Positions 1 to 9,058 are shown, numbered from the stretch's first letter. The stretch: DNA of 49,966 nucleotides from Pseudonocardiaceae bacterium YIM PH 21723 (GCA_003600225.1 QZFT01000058.1:1-49966); one strand, 5' to 3'. Numbers and translations are program-made. The notes: generated by a model not told the origin, from the sequence alone.

Positions 1-70
1 CTACGCCGAGCTGGGCCGCGCGATCAACTCGAGCTGCACCGCTTTGGCGTTCACCTCAACCGAGTGCGCC
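1..70. other. left edge, no gene assigned
   Basis: The first 70 bases lie beyond the 3' end of der and before palindrome R1. Two plus-strand frames stay open through them, so they could be the tail of a gene that begins outside the window. I recognise no protein there and make no call. Confidence 0.3.
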
Positions 71-110
71 GACGATGTTCGGGTAGAGCCCGAACATCGC
101 CAACTTCGGA
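71..110. repeat. intergenic palindrome R1 (left arm truncated)
   Basis: Stem CGATGTTCGGG (73-83) pairs with CCCGAACATCG (89-99) around a 5-nt loop. The right side continues as CCAACTTCGG, but its partner on the left is missing, so this is a 5'-truncated copy of the dispersed palindrome family. It sits 10 nt beyond the der stop codon and probably acts as its terminator. Confidence 0.8.
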
Positions 111-119
111 TGAGTTGGG

Positions 120-1529
120 CTACTTCTTGCGGTCCTTGTTCTTCTCGCGGACCCGGACGGAGACCTGGACCGGGCTGCCGACGAAGCCGAAGTCCTCGCG
201 CAGCCTGCGCTCGATGAACCGCCGGTAGGACGCCTCCAGGAACCCACTGGAGAACAGCACGAATGTCGGCGGCCGGGTCTTCGCCTGGGTCGCGAACAGC
301 ACCTTGGGCTGCTTACCGCCACGCACCGGCGGCGGGTTGCCCTGGATGAGCTCGGTGAGCCACTGGTTCAGTTTGCCGGTGGGCACCCGGTGGTCCCAGG
401 AGGCCAGCGCGGTGCGCAGCGCGGGCGCCAGCTTGTGCACCGAGCGGCCGGTGGACGCGGAGATGTTGATCCGCTGCGCCCACGGCACCCGGACCAGTTC
501 CCGCTCCAGTTCCTTCTTCAGCTGCAGCTGCCGGTCCTCGTCGACCAGGTCCCACTTGTTCAGTGCGATGACCAGCGCGCGGCCGGCGTCGACCGCCATG
601 GTCATCACTCGCAGGTCCTGCTCACTGATCGGCTCGCTGGCGTCGATCAGCAGGATCGCCACCTCGGCCGACTCGATGGCGGCCTTGGTGCGCAGCGAGG
701 CGTAGTACTCCATGCCGCTGGCGAAGTTGACCTTCTTGCGCAGGCCGGCGGTGTCCACGAACCGCCAGACCTCACCGTCCAGCTCGACCAGGGAGTCGAC
801 CGGGTCCACGGTGGTGCCCGCGACGTCGTTCACCACGCTGCGGTTCTCGCCGACGAGCTTGTTCAGCAGGCTGGACTTACCCACGTTGGGCTTGCCGACC
901 AGCGCGATCCGACGGGGTCCACCGGTGCCGCCGAACAGCTCCCGGGGCGTCTCCGGCAGCGTCTCCAGAATCTTGTCCAGCAGATCGCCGGAGCCACGGC
1001 CGTGCAGGGCACTGACCGGGAACGGCTCGCCGAGTCCGAGGTTCCACAGCATGGCCGCGTCGGCCATGGTGCGCTCGTCGTCGACCTTGTTCGCCACCAG
1101 CAGCACCGGCCGCTTGGAGCGGCGCAGCACCCGGGCGACGGCCTCGTCGGTGTTGGTGGCGCCGACGGTCGCGTCCACCACGACCAGCACGGCGTCCGCG
1201 GTGTTCATCGCGACCTCGGCCTGCGCGGCGACCTCGCCCTGGAGGCCCTTCGCGTCGGGCTCCCAGCCACCGGTGTCGATCACGGTGAACTTGCGGCCGT
1301 TCCACAGCGCGTCGTAGCTGACCCGGTCGCGGGTCACGCCGGGGATGTCCTGCACGACCGCCTCACGGCGGCCGATGATGCGGTTGACCAGGGTGGACTT
1401 GCCGACGTTGGGCCGTCCGACGATAGCCAAGGTCGGCTGCGGAACAATGCGTTCCCCATCCTCACCAATGCCCTCGTCGAATGCCGCCCACTCGGCCTCA
1501 TCGGTCCAGGTGCCATCGAGGCCTGTCAC
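120..1529 (-). CDS. der: ribosome-assembly GTPase Der (EngA)
   Basis: This is the double-GTPase protein that acts in 50S subunit maturation. Two G domains are visible. The first has its P-loop GRPNVGKST at about residues 38-46, followed by DTGGW. The second has GKPNVGKSS at about residue 212, DTAGL and NKWD. A C-terminal KH-like region follows and ends in a basic tail. At 469 aa it is typical of actinobacterial Der, which carries a short acidic N-terminal extension. The GTG start at 1529 overlaps the plsC-like stop by 4 bases (GTGA), indicating translational coupling. It is last in the cmk-plsC-der operon. Confidence 0.97.
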   Translation of the reverse strand: MTGLDGTWTDEAEWAAFDEGIGEDGERIVPQPTLAIVGRPNVGKSTLVNRIIGRREAVVQDIPGVTRDRVSYDALWNGRKFTVIDTGGWEPDAKGLQGEVAAQAEVAMNTADAVLVVVDATVGATNTDEAVARVLRRSKRPVLLVANKVDDERTMADAAMLWNLGLGEPFPVSALHGRGSGDLLDKILETLPETPRELFGGTGGPRRIALVGKPNVGKSSLLNKLVGENRSVVNDVAGTTVDPVDSLVELDGEVWRFVDTAGLRKKVNFASGMEYYASLRTKAAIESAEVAILLIDASEPISEQDLRVMTMAVDAGRALVIALNKWDLVDEDRQLQLKKELERELVRVPWAQRINISASTGRSVHKLAPALRTALASWDHRVPTGKLNQWLTELIQGNPPPVRGGKQPKVLFATQAKTRPPTFVLFSSGFLEASYRRFIERRLREDFGFVGSPVQVSVRVREKNKDRKK

Positions 1530-2203
1530 GCGTCTAGTCCTTCCTTACGCTTCAGCTCACCGCGGATGCGGTCGAGCTCGGCCACCAGCTCGGCGAGTTC
1601 CGAGCGGACTCGCTCGGTCGCCTCGGCCAGGGCCTCCTTGCCACGCGCCTCCGGCAGCTGCAGCGGCTCGCCGAACAGCATGTCCACCTGGGGGCGGACG
1701 CGCCGTGGCGCACCGGTGGGCCGATAGGTACCGCGGATGGCGATCGGCTGCACCGTCGCCCCGGTGGATCGGGCCAGCCAGGCGGCGCCCCGCTGGGCCG
1801 CCGCCACGTCACCGACGCCGCGGGTGCCCTCCGGGAAGATGCCGACCACTCCCCCGGCGCGCAGCACCCGGATGGCCGCCAGCAACGGGGTACGGTCCGG
1901 TTCGCCTCGGCGCACTGGCAGTTGGCCGATGGCTCGCAAGAATACTCCAAGCGGGCCGCGGAACATTTCGTACTTGATGAGGAAGACCGTAGGCCGGGGG
2001 ATGATCCCCAGCAGCAGCGGCCCGTCGAAGATGGAACTGTGGTTCGCCACCACCAGAACCGGGCCCGCCGCCGGGAAGCGATCCTGCCGGTGCAGCTGCA
2101 CCCGGTAGCTGCTCAGCCGCAGCGCGGTGCTGATCAGCCGGGCGCCCCGGTGCATCCGCATCGAGCCGCCCCCAGGGAGTTGGGCGCTGGGCAGCGTGTT
2201 CAT
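1526..2203 (-). CDS. 1-acylglycerol-3-phosphate acyltransferase family protein
   Basis: PlsC-type acyltransferase that would add an acyl group to lysophosphatidate at the inner membrane face. The catalytic H-x4-D block is HSSIFD (H55, D60). The acceptor-binding block FPEGTR is at residues 123-128, and both signature motifs are intact in 225 aa, the usual family length. The ATG start overlaps the cmk stop by 4 bases and the stop overlaps the der start by 4, so it is embedded in a three-gene operon. In M. tuberculosis cmk and engA are, as I recall, directly adjacent, so this gene is an insertion relative to that order, though cmk-plsC-der occurs in other actinobacteria. Confidence 0.9.
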   Translation of the reverse strand: MNTLPSAQLPGGGSMRMHRGARLISTALRLSSYRVQLHRQDRFPAAGPVLVVANHSSIFDGPLLLGIIPRPTVFLIKYEMFRGPLGVFLRAIGQLPVRRGEPDRTPLLAAIRVLRAGGVVGIFPEGTRGVGDVAAAQRGAAWLARSTGATVQPIAIRGTYRPTGAPRRVRPQVDMLFGEPLQLPEARGKEALAEATERVRSELAELVAELDRIRGELKRKEGLDA

Positions 2204-2913
2204 CGAGACGCGGCCCCTACACAGTCGATGATCTCGTACTGCGCCGCCAGCCCGCGCAGCGCGTCCACCACGCCGTTGATGTCCAGGTCGGAGGTGTCGA
2301 CCAGTTCGGCGCCGCCGGCCATCTGCATCTGGGCGGCGTCGGCGGCGTCCCGGCGCTGCACGGCCTGCAGCGTGTCCTGCACGGTCGCCGCGCGGCCCGC
2401 CGCGGTGTCCTGCCGGGAGCGACGCTCGGCGCGGCGCTCGGCGGACGCGGTGAGGTAGATCTTCAAGGCGGCGTCCGGGGCCACGACGGTGCCGATGTCC
2501 CGGCCCTCCACCACGATGCCGCCGATCTCGCCGAGCGCCCCGGCGATGATCCGGCGCTGCTGGGCGATCAACTGCTCGCGTACCTGGGGCACCACGGCGA
2601 CGGCGGAGACGGCGGCGGTGGTGCTCGCCTCGCGGATCTCCGCGGCCACGTCGTCGGCCGCCAGATGCACCGTGGGGTGTTCCGGATCGGTGCCGATGTT
2701 CAGCTCGACCTTCGCCAGGACCGCGAGGACCTCGTCGGCGTTCGCCGGGTCGGCGCCGGCCCGCAGCACCGCGACGGTGACCGCCCGGTACATGGCGCCG
2801 GTGTCCAGATAACGGGCGCCCAGTCCGGCGGCCAGTCGCCGGGCCACCGTGGACTTGCCCGTGCCGGACGGACCGTCCACCGCGATGACCCCACGCAGCG
2901 TGCCGCGTTCCAC
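2200..2913 (-). CDS. cmk: cytidylate kinase
   Basis: Phosphorylates CMP and dCMP with ATP. The P-loop GPSGTGKST is near the N terminus, followed by the YLDTGAMYRA substrate motif and a VEGRDIGTVV block typical of CMP kinases. I place the start at the GTG at 2913, because GGAGG lies 7 nt upstream. The reading frame is open for another 21 codons to 2976, but those residues are unlike the family. The resulting protein has 237 aa, the normal length. It is first in the cmk-plsC-der operon, and the adjoining upstream DNA is accessory. Confidence 0.95.
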   Translation of the reverse strand: MERGTLRGVIAVDGPSGTGKSTVARRLAAGLGARYLDTGAMYRAVTVAVLRAGADPANADEVLAVLAKVELNIGTDPEHPTVHLAADDVAAEIREASTTAAVSAVAVVPQVREQLIAQQRRIIAGALGEIGGIVVEGRDIGTVVAPDAALKIYLTASAERRAERRSRQDTAAGRAATVQDTLQAVQRRDAADAAQMQMAGGAELVDTSDLDINGVVDALRGLAAQYEIIDCVGAASR

Positions 2914-3000
2914 CGTGTCGCCTCCAAGCCAGTTGCGTCTACCGTGCGGTAGACCATTCTGCCTGGTGCAGGACAAGGCCCGGACACATACCGGTGCGAC

Positions 3001-4227
3001 TCACAGTTTGGCCAGCAGGAGTCCACTGCGTGGCTTCGGGGTGAAGTAGGTCGCCTTCCGGGTCATCTGCCTGCCCTGATTGTGCACGGCGAGCATGTCC
3101 GCGAGCGGAACAGGCGCGATCAACAGCACCGCGCCGGCCTCCGGCGGGAGCGTTCCGTTGAACAAAGGCCCTGGTAGCGGGCGTACGTGTGAGCCGGCGG
3201 GGTCCAGGCCGAGCGCCCGGCCGATGAGCAGGCCCTCCACGTCGGCGTGGTCGACGCGCGGCTGCGGCTCGCCGGGCGCGACCTCGGGCAGATGCACCCG
3301 GAATACACCATCGTGGGTGTGCGCGATCACGATTCCCGGTTGCGGCTCCTCCTCCGGATCGGCGGGTTCCACGGTGAGTCCGAGGTTCCGCCAGGCCTCG
3401 GCGTAGTCCCGCTGCCCGTGGATCTGCCGGTGGATCGGGCCGATGGTGAGGTCGGGGCCGCCGGTGACCAGGGCGAGCATCGCGCCGAGGCCGGAGCAGC
3501 GGGCGGCGGCGACCCGGTGGTTGCCGTCGGCCACCAGCAGCGGGTTGGCCGCGGCGACCGCGAGCAGCTCGTCCTGCAGCGGACCCGAGGGCACCAGCCA
3601 GATCTCGTGCAGCCGCTCGGCCGGGTCCTTGGTGGCCACGGCCGGATCGCCCAGCATGGCCATGGCGCGTTCGACCACCTCGGTGAGGTACTCGCCGCCG
3701 GTGGCGGGCACCAGCATGGCGGCACTGGTGGCGCAGCGCAGCCGGGTCAGCATCTCGGCGCGCTCGGCGACGACGTCCTGGTACACCTCCTCGGTGTGCC
3801 GGACGTAGGTGTTCCCGTCGGTGCCGAAGGCGGCCGGATCGACGATGCACAGCAGGCCGCTGGCCACGCCGTCGTGGCCGCGGACCCGGTAGAGGGCGAT
3901 GAAGTCGCGGTGCTTGCGGTAGTAGGTGCGCCGCAGGTGGCGCAGCGTCTTCTTCGCGTAGGACAACGCGTCGGTGAGGGCGAGGTTCTCCGCCGTCGCG
4001 AGGGGAGTGCGGTGCGGGTGCTGCACCGCGAGGAGGGTGCGCGCGGCGGCCGCGTCGGCGGCGAGAGCCTGCTGCACCTGATGCGGGTCGGCGAACTCGT
4101 CCACGTCGGGACCCGGCAGGTCCCGATCTACGACCCAGCCCTTGCGAATGGCACGAATCCAGCCGGTCATAGCGGCACCTGGCTTCCGGTCTGCGAGCCC
4201 GATCAGGACAGGATGAGGCTCGATCAC
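3001..4227 (-). CDS. DUF1015 family protein
   Basis: The sequence carries the DUF1015 hallmarks VADGNHRVAAA in the middle and a C-terminal block of the KATYFTPKPRSGLLLA type. The family has no firmly established biochemical role, though some members are annotated as HPr-kinase-linked or SerB-like proteins. The longest frame starts with GTG at 4227 (408 aa). An ATG at 4170, just before GWIRAIRKGW, has a weak AGGTG 5 nt upstream and begins where homology seems to begin, so 4170 is a credible alternative (389 aa). The gene stands alone: downstream is cmk, and upstream are a palindrome and a terminator. Confidence 0.85.
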   Translation of the reverse strand: MIEPHPVLIGLADRKPGAAMTGWIRAIRKGWVVDRDLPGPDVDEFADPHQVQQALAADAAAARTLLAVQHPHRTPLATAENLALTDALSYAKKTLRHLRRTYYRKHRDFIALYRVRGHDGVASGLLCIVDPAAFGTDGNTYVRHTEEVYQDVVAERAEMLTRLRCATSAAMLVPATGGEYLTEVVERAMAMLGDPAVATKDPAERLHEIWLVPSGPLQDELLAVAAANPLLVADGNHRVAAARCSGLGAMLALVTGGPDLTIGPIHRQIHGQRDYAEAWRNLGLTVEPADPEEEPQPGIVIAHTHDGVFRVHLPEVAPGEPQPRVDHADVEGLLIGRALGLDPAGSHVRPLPGPLFNGTLPPEAGAVLLIAPVPLADMLAVHNQGRQMTRKATYFTPKPRSGLLLAKL

Positions 4228-4430
4228 CCGGAAATCCAGCGGTCAGCAGTGCGAATCGGCATAATTCTCTCCCCCGTGCGGAATCCGCTCTCCCCCGTGA
4301 CGGAGCCAACTCCAACAGAGTCGCCCAGGTGCCACAACCCGCCCCGGCGTCACATCTCGGCCAGCGGCGAATCTGTCCGGTAGCGGCAGGTTCCCCTCCA
4401 GGCAATTCGGCGGACCTGGTTTCCGGTAGT

Positions 4431-4487
4431 CCCGAAGTCGGCGATGTCCGGAGCTCGTTCCTCGCCGCGAACATCGCCAACTTCGGA
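4431..4487. repeat. intergenic palindrome R2
   Basis: The left arm at 4431-4450 pairs with the right arm at 4467-4486 around a loop containing CTCGTTCCTCGCC. The loop matches that of R10 and is the reverse complement of R6, so the element has an orientation and is found both ways round. The left arm carries two differences from consensus (AAGTCGG, TGTCCG). Confidence 0.85.
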
Positions 4488-4506
4488 GTCACCTGGGAAT
4501 GCCGAA

Positions 4507-4532
4507 GGCGCCCCGGGTGATCCCGGGGCGCC
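4507..4532 (-). terminator. terminator of the sigma/anti-sigma operon
   Basis: GGCGCCCCGGG and CCCGGGGCGCC pair perfectly around the loop TGAT, 27 nt beyond the anti-sigma stop codon. There is no clear U-tract, as is common in high-GC actinobacteria. Confidence 0.75.
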
Positions 4533-4558
4533 CCTGGCTGACAGATCCTGGTCTCTGG

Positions 4559-5227
4559 TCAGGAGACCGGGATGGTGATCCAGCTGCCGCCCGTCATGGG
4601 CCGCAGCTCGAAACGTGCGATATCCGACTTGGGGAAGGGGGCGGCGCCGTGAATCTCCAACGGGACGTCGGTCTTGCCCGGCGGTACGTACATCGTCGCC
4701 GCGACCTGCGCCTCGTTCTTCTTCGAGATCACCACCCACTGGCAGGTGGCCGGCCCGTTCATATTGCTGAACCAGCCGGTCAACCGGGTGCCGTAATTCG
4801 TCGGTTCCAGGACCACCTTGCCCTTGGCTCCGATGGGAGACGTCGCCTCGACGGTCTCACCGCGAACCAGTTCCGTGGGCACCTTGTTGCCGTCACTCTG
4901 CGCCGGACCCTTCATGAGTCCGGCGGTGCCGAGTGGCAGGAGCACGATCAACGCGGCGGCGGCGATACCGGAGGCCCACAACGTGCGGGTGCGCTTCCGG
5001 CGAGCCACCGAGATGTCCGCGAGCGTGTGCTGCAACACGAGGGCGCCCGGAGTGGGCAACGGCGGGCCGTTGACCAGGCGAACTCCGTCCAGCACGTCCG
5101 GCATCGCGGACAGGTCCTGAAGTTCCCGTTGGCAGCGCAGACAGTCGATCAGGTGGTTCTCGAACTGCGCCGAATCACGGTCATCCAATATGCCGAGCAC
5201 GTAGGCTCCGACGTCCGAATGGCTCAT
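4559..5227 (-). CDS. membrane-anchored anti-sigma factor (RslA/ZAS type)
   Basis: Likely binds and inhibits the ECF sigma factor encoded just upstream. The N-terminal zinc-binding anti-sigma motif is visible as H25-x3-C29-x2-C32, with a further His at position 3. One transmembrane segment lies at about residues 83-105, followed by a beta-rich extracytoplasmic domain of about 115 residues. The architecture matches RslA, the redox-sensitive SigL antagonist of mycobacteria. The ATG start overlaps the sigma stop by 4 bases, so the two should be made in fixed ratio. The Cys-containing zinc site suggests release under oxidising conditions, which is inferred from the family. Confidence 0.9.
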   Translation of the reverse strand: MSHSDVGAYVLGILDDRDSAQFENHLIDCLRCQRELQDLSAMPDVLDGVRLVNGPPLPTPGALVLQHTLADISVARRKRTRTLWASGIAAAALIVLLPLGTAGLMKGPAQSDGNKVPTELVRGETVEATSPIGAKGKVVLEPTNYGTRLTGWFSNMNGPATCQWVVISKKNEAQVAATMYVPPGKTDVPLEIHGAAPFPKSDIARFELRPMTGGSWITIPVS

Positions 5228-5784
5228 CGGATCCCCTCGCTCTCCCCCAGAACGCGGCGCAACGCCCGGAGTGCGTAGTACACCCTGGACTTGACGGTAC
5301 CCGGTGAAATGCCCAGGTACTCGGCGGCCTCGTTCACAGTGCGGTCCTGTAGGTAGGTCTGCTGGAGCGCCTCACGGTGCTCCGGCGTCAGTTGGCTGAG
5401 CGCTTCCGACACGACCAGCGCCGAAAGCATTCGCTCTTCCTCGTTATGTCCGGCCGCTACATCCATCGCGAGCGGGCCGACCTCGGTGGGTCTGGCGCCC
5501 CGGCTACGACGGGTATCGATGACGATCCTTCGGGCTACGGTCAATAGCCACGCTTGGAGTAGTCCCGGCTGCCGATCGAGCTTCCCGGCGTTGCGCCAGG
5601 CGCGGAACAGAGTCTCCTGAACCACGTCTTCGGCCCACTGCCGATCATTGCCCGTCAGCCGCAGCGCGGTGGCGAACAAGATGCCGCCGAACTGCTCGTA
5701 TAACGCAGAAATGAGCTGCTCATCGCGGTCGCGTTCGACAGGGACGGGGGTCGGTCCCTGTGCTGTCAGGCGGCGGTAGCTCAC
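5224..5784 (-). CDS. ECF sigma factor, SigL-like
   Basis: A 186-aa group 4 sigma factor. Region 2 runs from about residue 25 to 95 and contains DVVQETLFRAWRN. Region 4 runs from about residue 130 to 180 and contains the helix-turn-helix EAAEYLGISPGTVKSRVYYA. Region organisation and the partnered zinc anti-sigma resemble SigL-RslA of M. tuberculosis. The GTG start lacks a Shine-Dalgarno sequence, so the true start could be slightly downstream or the mRNA leaderless. It is transcribed away from three exported-protein genes, and the shared intergenic region holds paired ECF-type -35 motifs, suggesting autoregulation and co-regulation of that operon. Confidence 0.9.
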   Translation of the reverse strand: MSYRRLTAQGPTPVPVERDRDEQLISALYEQFGGILFATALRLTGNDRQWAEDVVQETLFRAWRNAGKLDRQPGLLQAWLLTVARRIVIDTRRSRGARPTEVGPLAMDVAAGHNEEERMLSALVVSEALSQLTPEHREALQQTYLQDRTVNEAAEYLGISPGTVKSRVYYALRALRRVLGESEGIR

Positions 5785-5853
5785 GACGTATTTATGGCAC
5801 GCCCACGCCCCCGAGTCGAGGGACGGACCCGAAAAACTATGGCTACAGAGAAA

Positions 5854-5895
5854 AACGGCACAACGTTGAACCGTTCACCCATTCGGTCACGTTTA
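5854..5895. promoter_or_regulatory. divergent ECF-type promoter with palindromic -35 core
   Basis: TGAACCGTTCA at 5867-5877 is a perfect dyad with a central C, so it reads as a TGAAC -35 box on both strands. On the plus strand TGAACC is followed after 17 nt by CGTTTA (5890-5895). On the minus strand TGAACG is followed after 14 nt by CGTT (5857-5854). TGAACC with a downstream CGT is the published pattern of SigL-class promoters. The spacings are slightly off the usual 15-16 nt. Confidence 0.6.
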
Positions 5896-5944
5896 ACGGG
5901 GTAGGTCGGACCACGAACGAGGTCCACTCAGAAGGGATGAAACC

Positions 5945-6826
5945 GTGGTGCAGCAGCGACTCAGAGCGGCGACCGGCTTCGTCGCGTGCTTGGTGATGCT
6001 GCTTGCCACCGGGTGCTCCTCCACCTCCGACGCCTCCACGCAGCCGGCGGCTGCGCAGTCCTCGGCATCGGATGGTCCCGGCGCTCCCTCGGAGACACCA
6101 AACAAGTTCGGTCCGCTGGGTCCAGTGGACAAGGAACTGTTGATCCGAGTTTGGCAGGCAGGACTGTGGGAAGGGCCGGTGTCCGAGTGGGCGCAGACCC
6201 AGGCTAGCTCCCCCCGGGTCAAGGAAGTCGGCGCGAAACTCGCCGCAGATCATAAGGCTTTGAATCTGCAGGTCGAGCCGATGGCCAAGGAACTGGGACT
6301 GGAGTTGCCGGACAAGCCCACAGAGGAACAGCAGGGCTGGATGGCCCAGCTGAAGCCGATGAACGGCACCGAGTTCGACCAGAACTACGCCACCATCGTA
6401 CGTCTCGCACACGGCGTGATCTTCCCGATCATCGCCAAGGTTCGATCCGGCACGCACAACGAGTGGGTGCGGATCTTCGCACAGACCGGAATTACCGTCG
6501 TCATGCGGCACATGACCCTTTTGGAGAGCACCAGTGACGTCGATGTGGAGAAGATTCCGCGCGTCACTCCGGCTCCCCCGACCAGCTCCGGACCTCCGTC
6601 GCAGGCCGCCCCACCTGCTCCGGGCCACGCAGCACCCGGTCACCAGCCCACCCAACAGACGATCACCCTCCCGAAAGCACAGAGCACGTCGACTGTCAGC
6701 CCGTTGGTTGCCGGTCTGCTGATCTCGCTCGCCGTGCTGGCGATCGTCGCCCTGCTTCGCCGTCGCCCGCTTCTGGCCCTGGCCACGAATCGGTCGCGTC
6801 GCGATGCCGGGTACCTGGACAACTAA
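5945..6826 (+). CDS. DUF4142 lipoprotein with C-terminal membrane anchor
   Basis: The N terminus is a lipoprotein signal ending in LATGC (lipobox), followed by a Ser/Thr/Ala linker. A DUF4142 (ferritin-like four-helix) domain then runs from about residue 55 to 190. After it come a Pro-rich spacer and a second hydrophobic segment, LVAGLLISLAVLAIVALL, before a basic tail, so both ends may be anchored. The GTG start at 5945 has AGAAGGGA 7 nt upstream. It is first in a three-gene operon of exported proteins, divergent from the ECF sigma gene and probably under its control. The function of DUF4142 is unknown. Confidence 0.85.
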   Translation: MVQQRLRAATGFVACLVMLLATGCSSTSDASTQPAAAQSSASDGPGAPSETPNKFGPLGPVDKELLIRVWQAGLWEGPVSEWAQTQASSPRVKEVGAKLAADHKALNLQVEPMAKELGLELPDKPTEEQQGWMAQLKPMNGTEFDQNYATIVRLAHGVIFPIIAKVRSGTHNEWVRIFAQTGITVVMRHMTLLESTSDVDVEKIPRVTPAPPTSSGPPSQAAPPAPGHAAPGHQPTQQTITLPKAQSTSTVSPLVAGLLISLAVLAIVALLRRRPLLALATNRSRRDAGYLDN

Positions 6827-6852
6827 CACAAGCTCTACACCATCGGAATGAG

Positions 6853-8097
6853 ATGTCCATGAGTCGCATAACCCTGCGCCCCCGTTCAAAGCGGGTGCGA
6901 TTAGCGGCCATTGTCACCGGGGTCGTATTAGTCGCAGCGGCGGGCATTTACGTGGCCGCCACACCGCCCGAAGACGAAAACGTCAACATTGCCAACGCGG
7001 GTAGCAATTCGGAATTCCGCCAAGGCAATGGAGGTGGTGGCCGCGGCCAGCAGGGCCGTGGTCAGCAGAACGGCCGTCCCGGCGGTGGAGGTGGCGGTCA
7101 GCAGAACGGCCAGAACAAGGACCGGGGCAAGGCGGCCGACGATCCGCCGCCGAAGGCCGGTCCGCTGGTGTCGGACTTCGTCGACATCAACCAGGTGCGC
7201 CCCGAGCGTGAGCAGCAGCAGGGACAGGGCTCGTCTACCGGCTCGTTCCTGCAGGACTGCGGAACCAACGCAGACCGGGCGCACCAGAACGGCGACAACT
7301 TCATCGCGCAGCCCGGTGTGCTGAACGGCGCCGAGCACCTGCACGACTACGTCGGAAACCTGGAGACCGACGCGTTCTCCACCGACCTCGACCTGGCCAG
7401 GGCCGGGACGACCTGTGCCAACGGGGACAAGTCGACCTACTTCTGGCCGGTCATCCGGGTGCTGGACGACCTGTTGCCCGGCAAGCAGTTCGCCGGTCAG
7501 GCCAAGAACGACAACTTCCGGAAGCAGTACCTCTTCCACCGCGGCGCCGGCATCGACTTCGACGGCCAGGGTCAGGAGATCCAGGCCACGAAGGCGGAGC
7601 TGCTGTTCGAGGGTTCCGCGAAGCAGAAGGTGCGCGCGATGCCCACCTTCCTGCGGATCCTCTACGGCGACGCCAAGCAGTCGATCAACGGCCGGAAGAA
7701 CACCAAGGCGTCGTGGACCTGCTCGGGCCACGAGGACCGGATGGCGGAGCAGTACACGATCTGCCCGGCGGGCACCCAGGTCATGCGGGTGCACGAGTTC
7801 CCGAACTGCTGGGACGGCCAGAACGTGGACAGCGCGAACCACCGCGACCACATCCAGTACCCGGCCTCCAACGGCTTCTGCCCGGCGGGCACGGTGCCGG
7901 TGCCGAAGCTGAAGATCAAGCTGACCTATGACGTCCCGCAGGAGGCGCAGGCCGCCAGGGCCTACGCGGTCGACGCGTTCCCCTTCGAGGGACATGCCCC
8001 GCTGTCCGACCACGACGACTACGAAAACCTCATGTCCCGGTCATTGATGAATCAGGTTGTGCAATGCATCAATGCCGGCCAGCAGTGCAAGGCATGA
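6853..8097 (+). CDS. DUF1996 exported protein
   Basis: An N-terminal signal-anchor (about residues 16-36) precedes a Gly/Gln/Asn-rich, low-complexity linker of about 80 residues. A DUF1996 domain then fills the rest, with conserved blocks such as HLHDYVGN, CANGDKSTYFWP and the late NHRDHIQYP. The domain contains several cysteines, consistent with an extracellular fold held by disulphides. DUF1996 is widespread in fungi and actinobacteria and its activity is unproven. It lies 26 nt after the DUF4142 gene. The 414-aa length includes the linker, which is unusually long. Confidence 0.88.
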   Translation: MSMSRITLRPRSKRVRLAAIVTGVVLVAAAGIYVAATPPEDENVNIANAGSNSEFRQGNGGGGRGQQGRGQQNGRPGGGGGGQQNGQNKDRGKAADDPPPKAGPLVSDFVDINQVRPEREQQQGQGSSTGSFLQDCGTNADRAHQNGDNFIAQPGVLNGAEHLHDYVGNLETDAFSTDLDLARAGTTCANGDKSTYFWPVIRVLDDLLPGKQFAGQAKNDNFRKQYLFHRGAGIDFDGQGQEIQATKAELLFEGSAKQKVRAMPTFLRILYGDAKQSINGRKNTKASWTCSGHEDRMAEQYTICPAGTQVMRVHEFPNCWDGQNVDSANHRDHIQYPASNGFCPAGTVPVPKLKIKLTYDVPQEAQAARAYAVDAFPFEGHAPLSDHDDYENLMSRSLMNQVVQCINAGQQCKA

Positions 8098-8193
8098 AAT
8101 TACCGTAGCCCCACTTGAACCGCTCCCTTTATTCATTCGTATCCCTTAGTGGAAGCACTCGCCACTAGAACGCCCCTACCTAGGAGTTAGTTC

Positions 8194-8874
8194 GTGAACA
8201 TCCGTCGGTATTGGTTCCCCATTGTGAATGTGGCCGCGCTGGTCGCGGCAACGGTGTTGTTCTTGCTGAACTCCAGCCTCGGCGGGACGAACGACAAGCA
8301 GGGCACGCTGCAGTCGGCACTGGACAACAAGGCCGGGCAGAGCAGCGCCGCCCCGGCGCCGGCTCCGGCCCCCGCTCCCTCGGCCAGCGCTGAGGCGCCG
8401 GCCGCGAACGCTCCGACCGTGAACGCCTCGCTCACCAAGAGCAGCACGCCGGCTATGGGTGAGACCGTCACCGACGCGGAGGGCTTCACGCTCTACCGCT
8501 TCGACAAGGACACCCCCAACCCGCCGAAGTCCAACTGCAACGGCGCCTGCGCGACCACCTGGCCGCCGGTGCTGTCGGACGGTCCTCCGGCCCTCAACGG
8601 TATCGACGCCGCGCTGGTCGGCACCGTGATCCGCGAGGACGGCAAGAAGCAGGTCACCATCGGTGGCTGGCCTGTCTACCGGTTCGCCAAGGACCCGAAG
8701 CCCGGGGCCTGGAAGGGCCAGGGCGTGATGGGCACCTGGTTCGTCGTGGCCCCCGACGGCAAGAAGAACCTTTCTTGCCTGCCGCCTCAGGCGCCGGCTG
8801 CTGCCGCGCCGGTGCCTGCGCCCGCAGCTGCCCCCGCAGGTGGCTCGGGCGGGGGTACCCAGTACAAGAGGTAA
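8194..8874 (+). CDS. secreted repeat protein with Yx(FWY)xxD motifs
   Basis: A signal-anchor at residues 7-29 is followed by an Ala/Pro linker. Two copies of the secreted repeat known as Lipoprotein_15 (COG4315) follow. The first contains LYRFDKD and the NCNGACATTWPP block; the second contains VYRFAKDPKPG and the GTWFV ending. The C-terminal tail is again Ala/Pro/Gly-rich. The GTG start at 8194 has AGGAG 8 nt upstream. It closes the operon with the DUF4142 and DUF1996 genes and is followed by two terminator hairpins. Proteins of this type are cell-surface associated, and their substrate is unknown. Confidence 0.88.
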   Translation: MNIRRYWFPIVNVAALVAATVLFLLNSSLGGTNDKQGTLQSALDNKAGQSSAAPAPAPAPAPSASAEAPAANAPTVNASLTKSSTPAMGETVTDAEGFTLYRFDKDTPNPPKSNCNGACATTWPPVLSDGPPALNGIDAALVGTVIREDGKKQVTIGGWPVYRFAKDPKPGAWKGQGVMGTWFVVAPDGKKNLSCLPPQAPAAAAPVPAPAAAPAGGSGGGTQYKR

Positions 8875-8902
8875 CACTCCAGCCCGCTCTTGTACTGGTG
8901 AG

Positions 8903-8940
8903 AAGGGCCGGTCCGTGCCGGGGCGCACGGGCCGGCCCTT
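8903..8940 (+). terminator. terminator hairpin 1 after the exported-protein operon
   Basis: AAGGGCCGG(T)CCGTGC pairs with GCGCACGGGCCGGCCCTT 29 nt beyond the stop codon. The stem is long and very GC-rich. Confidence 0.75.
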
Positions 8941-8962
8941 CCTCATCCACTCGTCCACGGTG

Positions 8963-9016
8963 ATGGGTGTCCCTGCCGCCTTGAGCACGGCAGGGGCACC
9001 CATTTTCGTCGTTTTT
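8963..9016 (+). terminator. terminator hairpin 2 with T-rich tail
   Basis: ATGGGTGTCCCTGCCG pairs with CGGCAGGGGCACCCAT around a short loop, followed by TTTTCGTCGTTTTT. This is one of the few hairpins here with an intrinsic-terminator T-tract. Confidence 0.8.
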
Positions 9017-9058
9017 GGGGTTGTGGTGGGGCGGGTCGGTGGTGGGCGGGCTGGCGTC

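Larger units (their letters stand above)
4228..4558. other. intergenic region without a gene
   Basis: These 331 bases separate the DUF1015 gene from the anti-sigma gene. I see only palindrome R2 and a terminator hairpin. Short open frames here have no start signal or recognisable protein. Confidence 0.6.
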
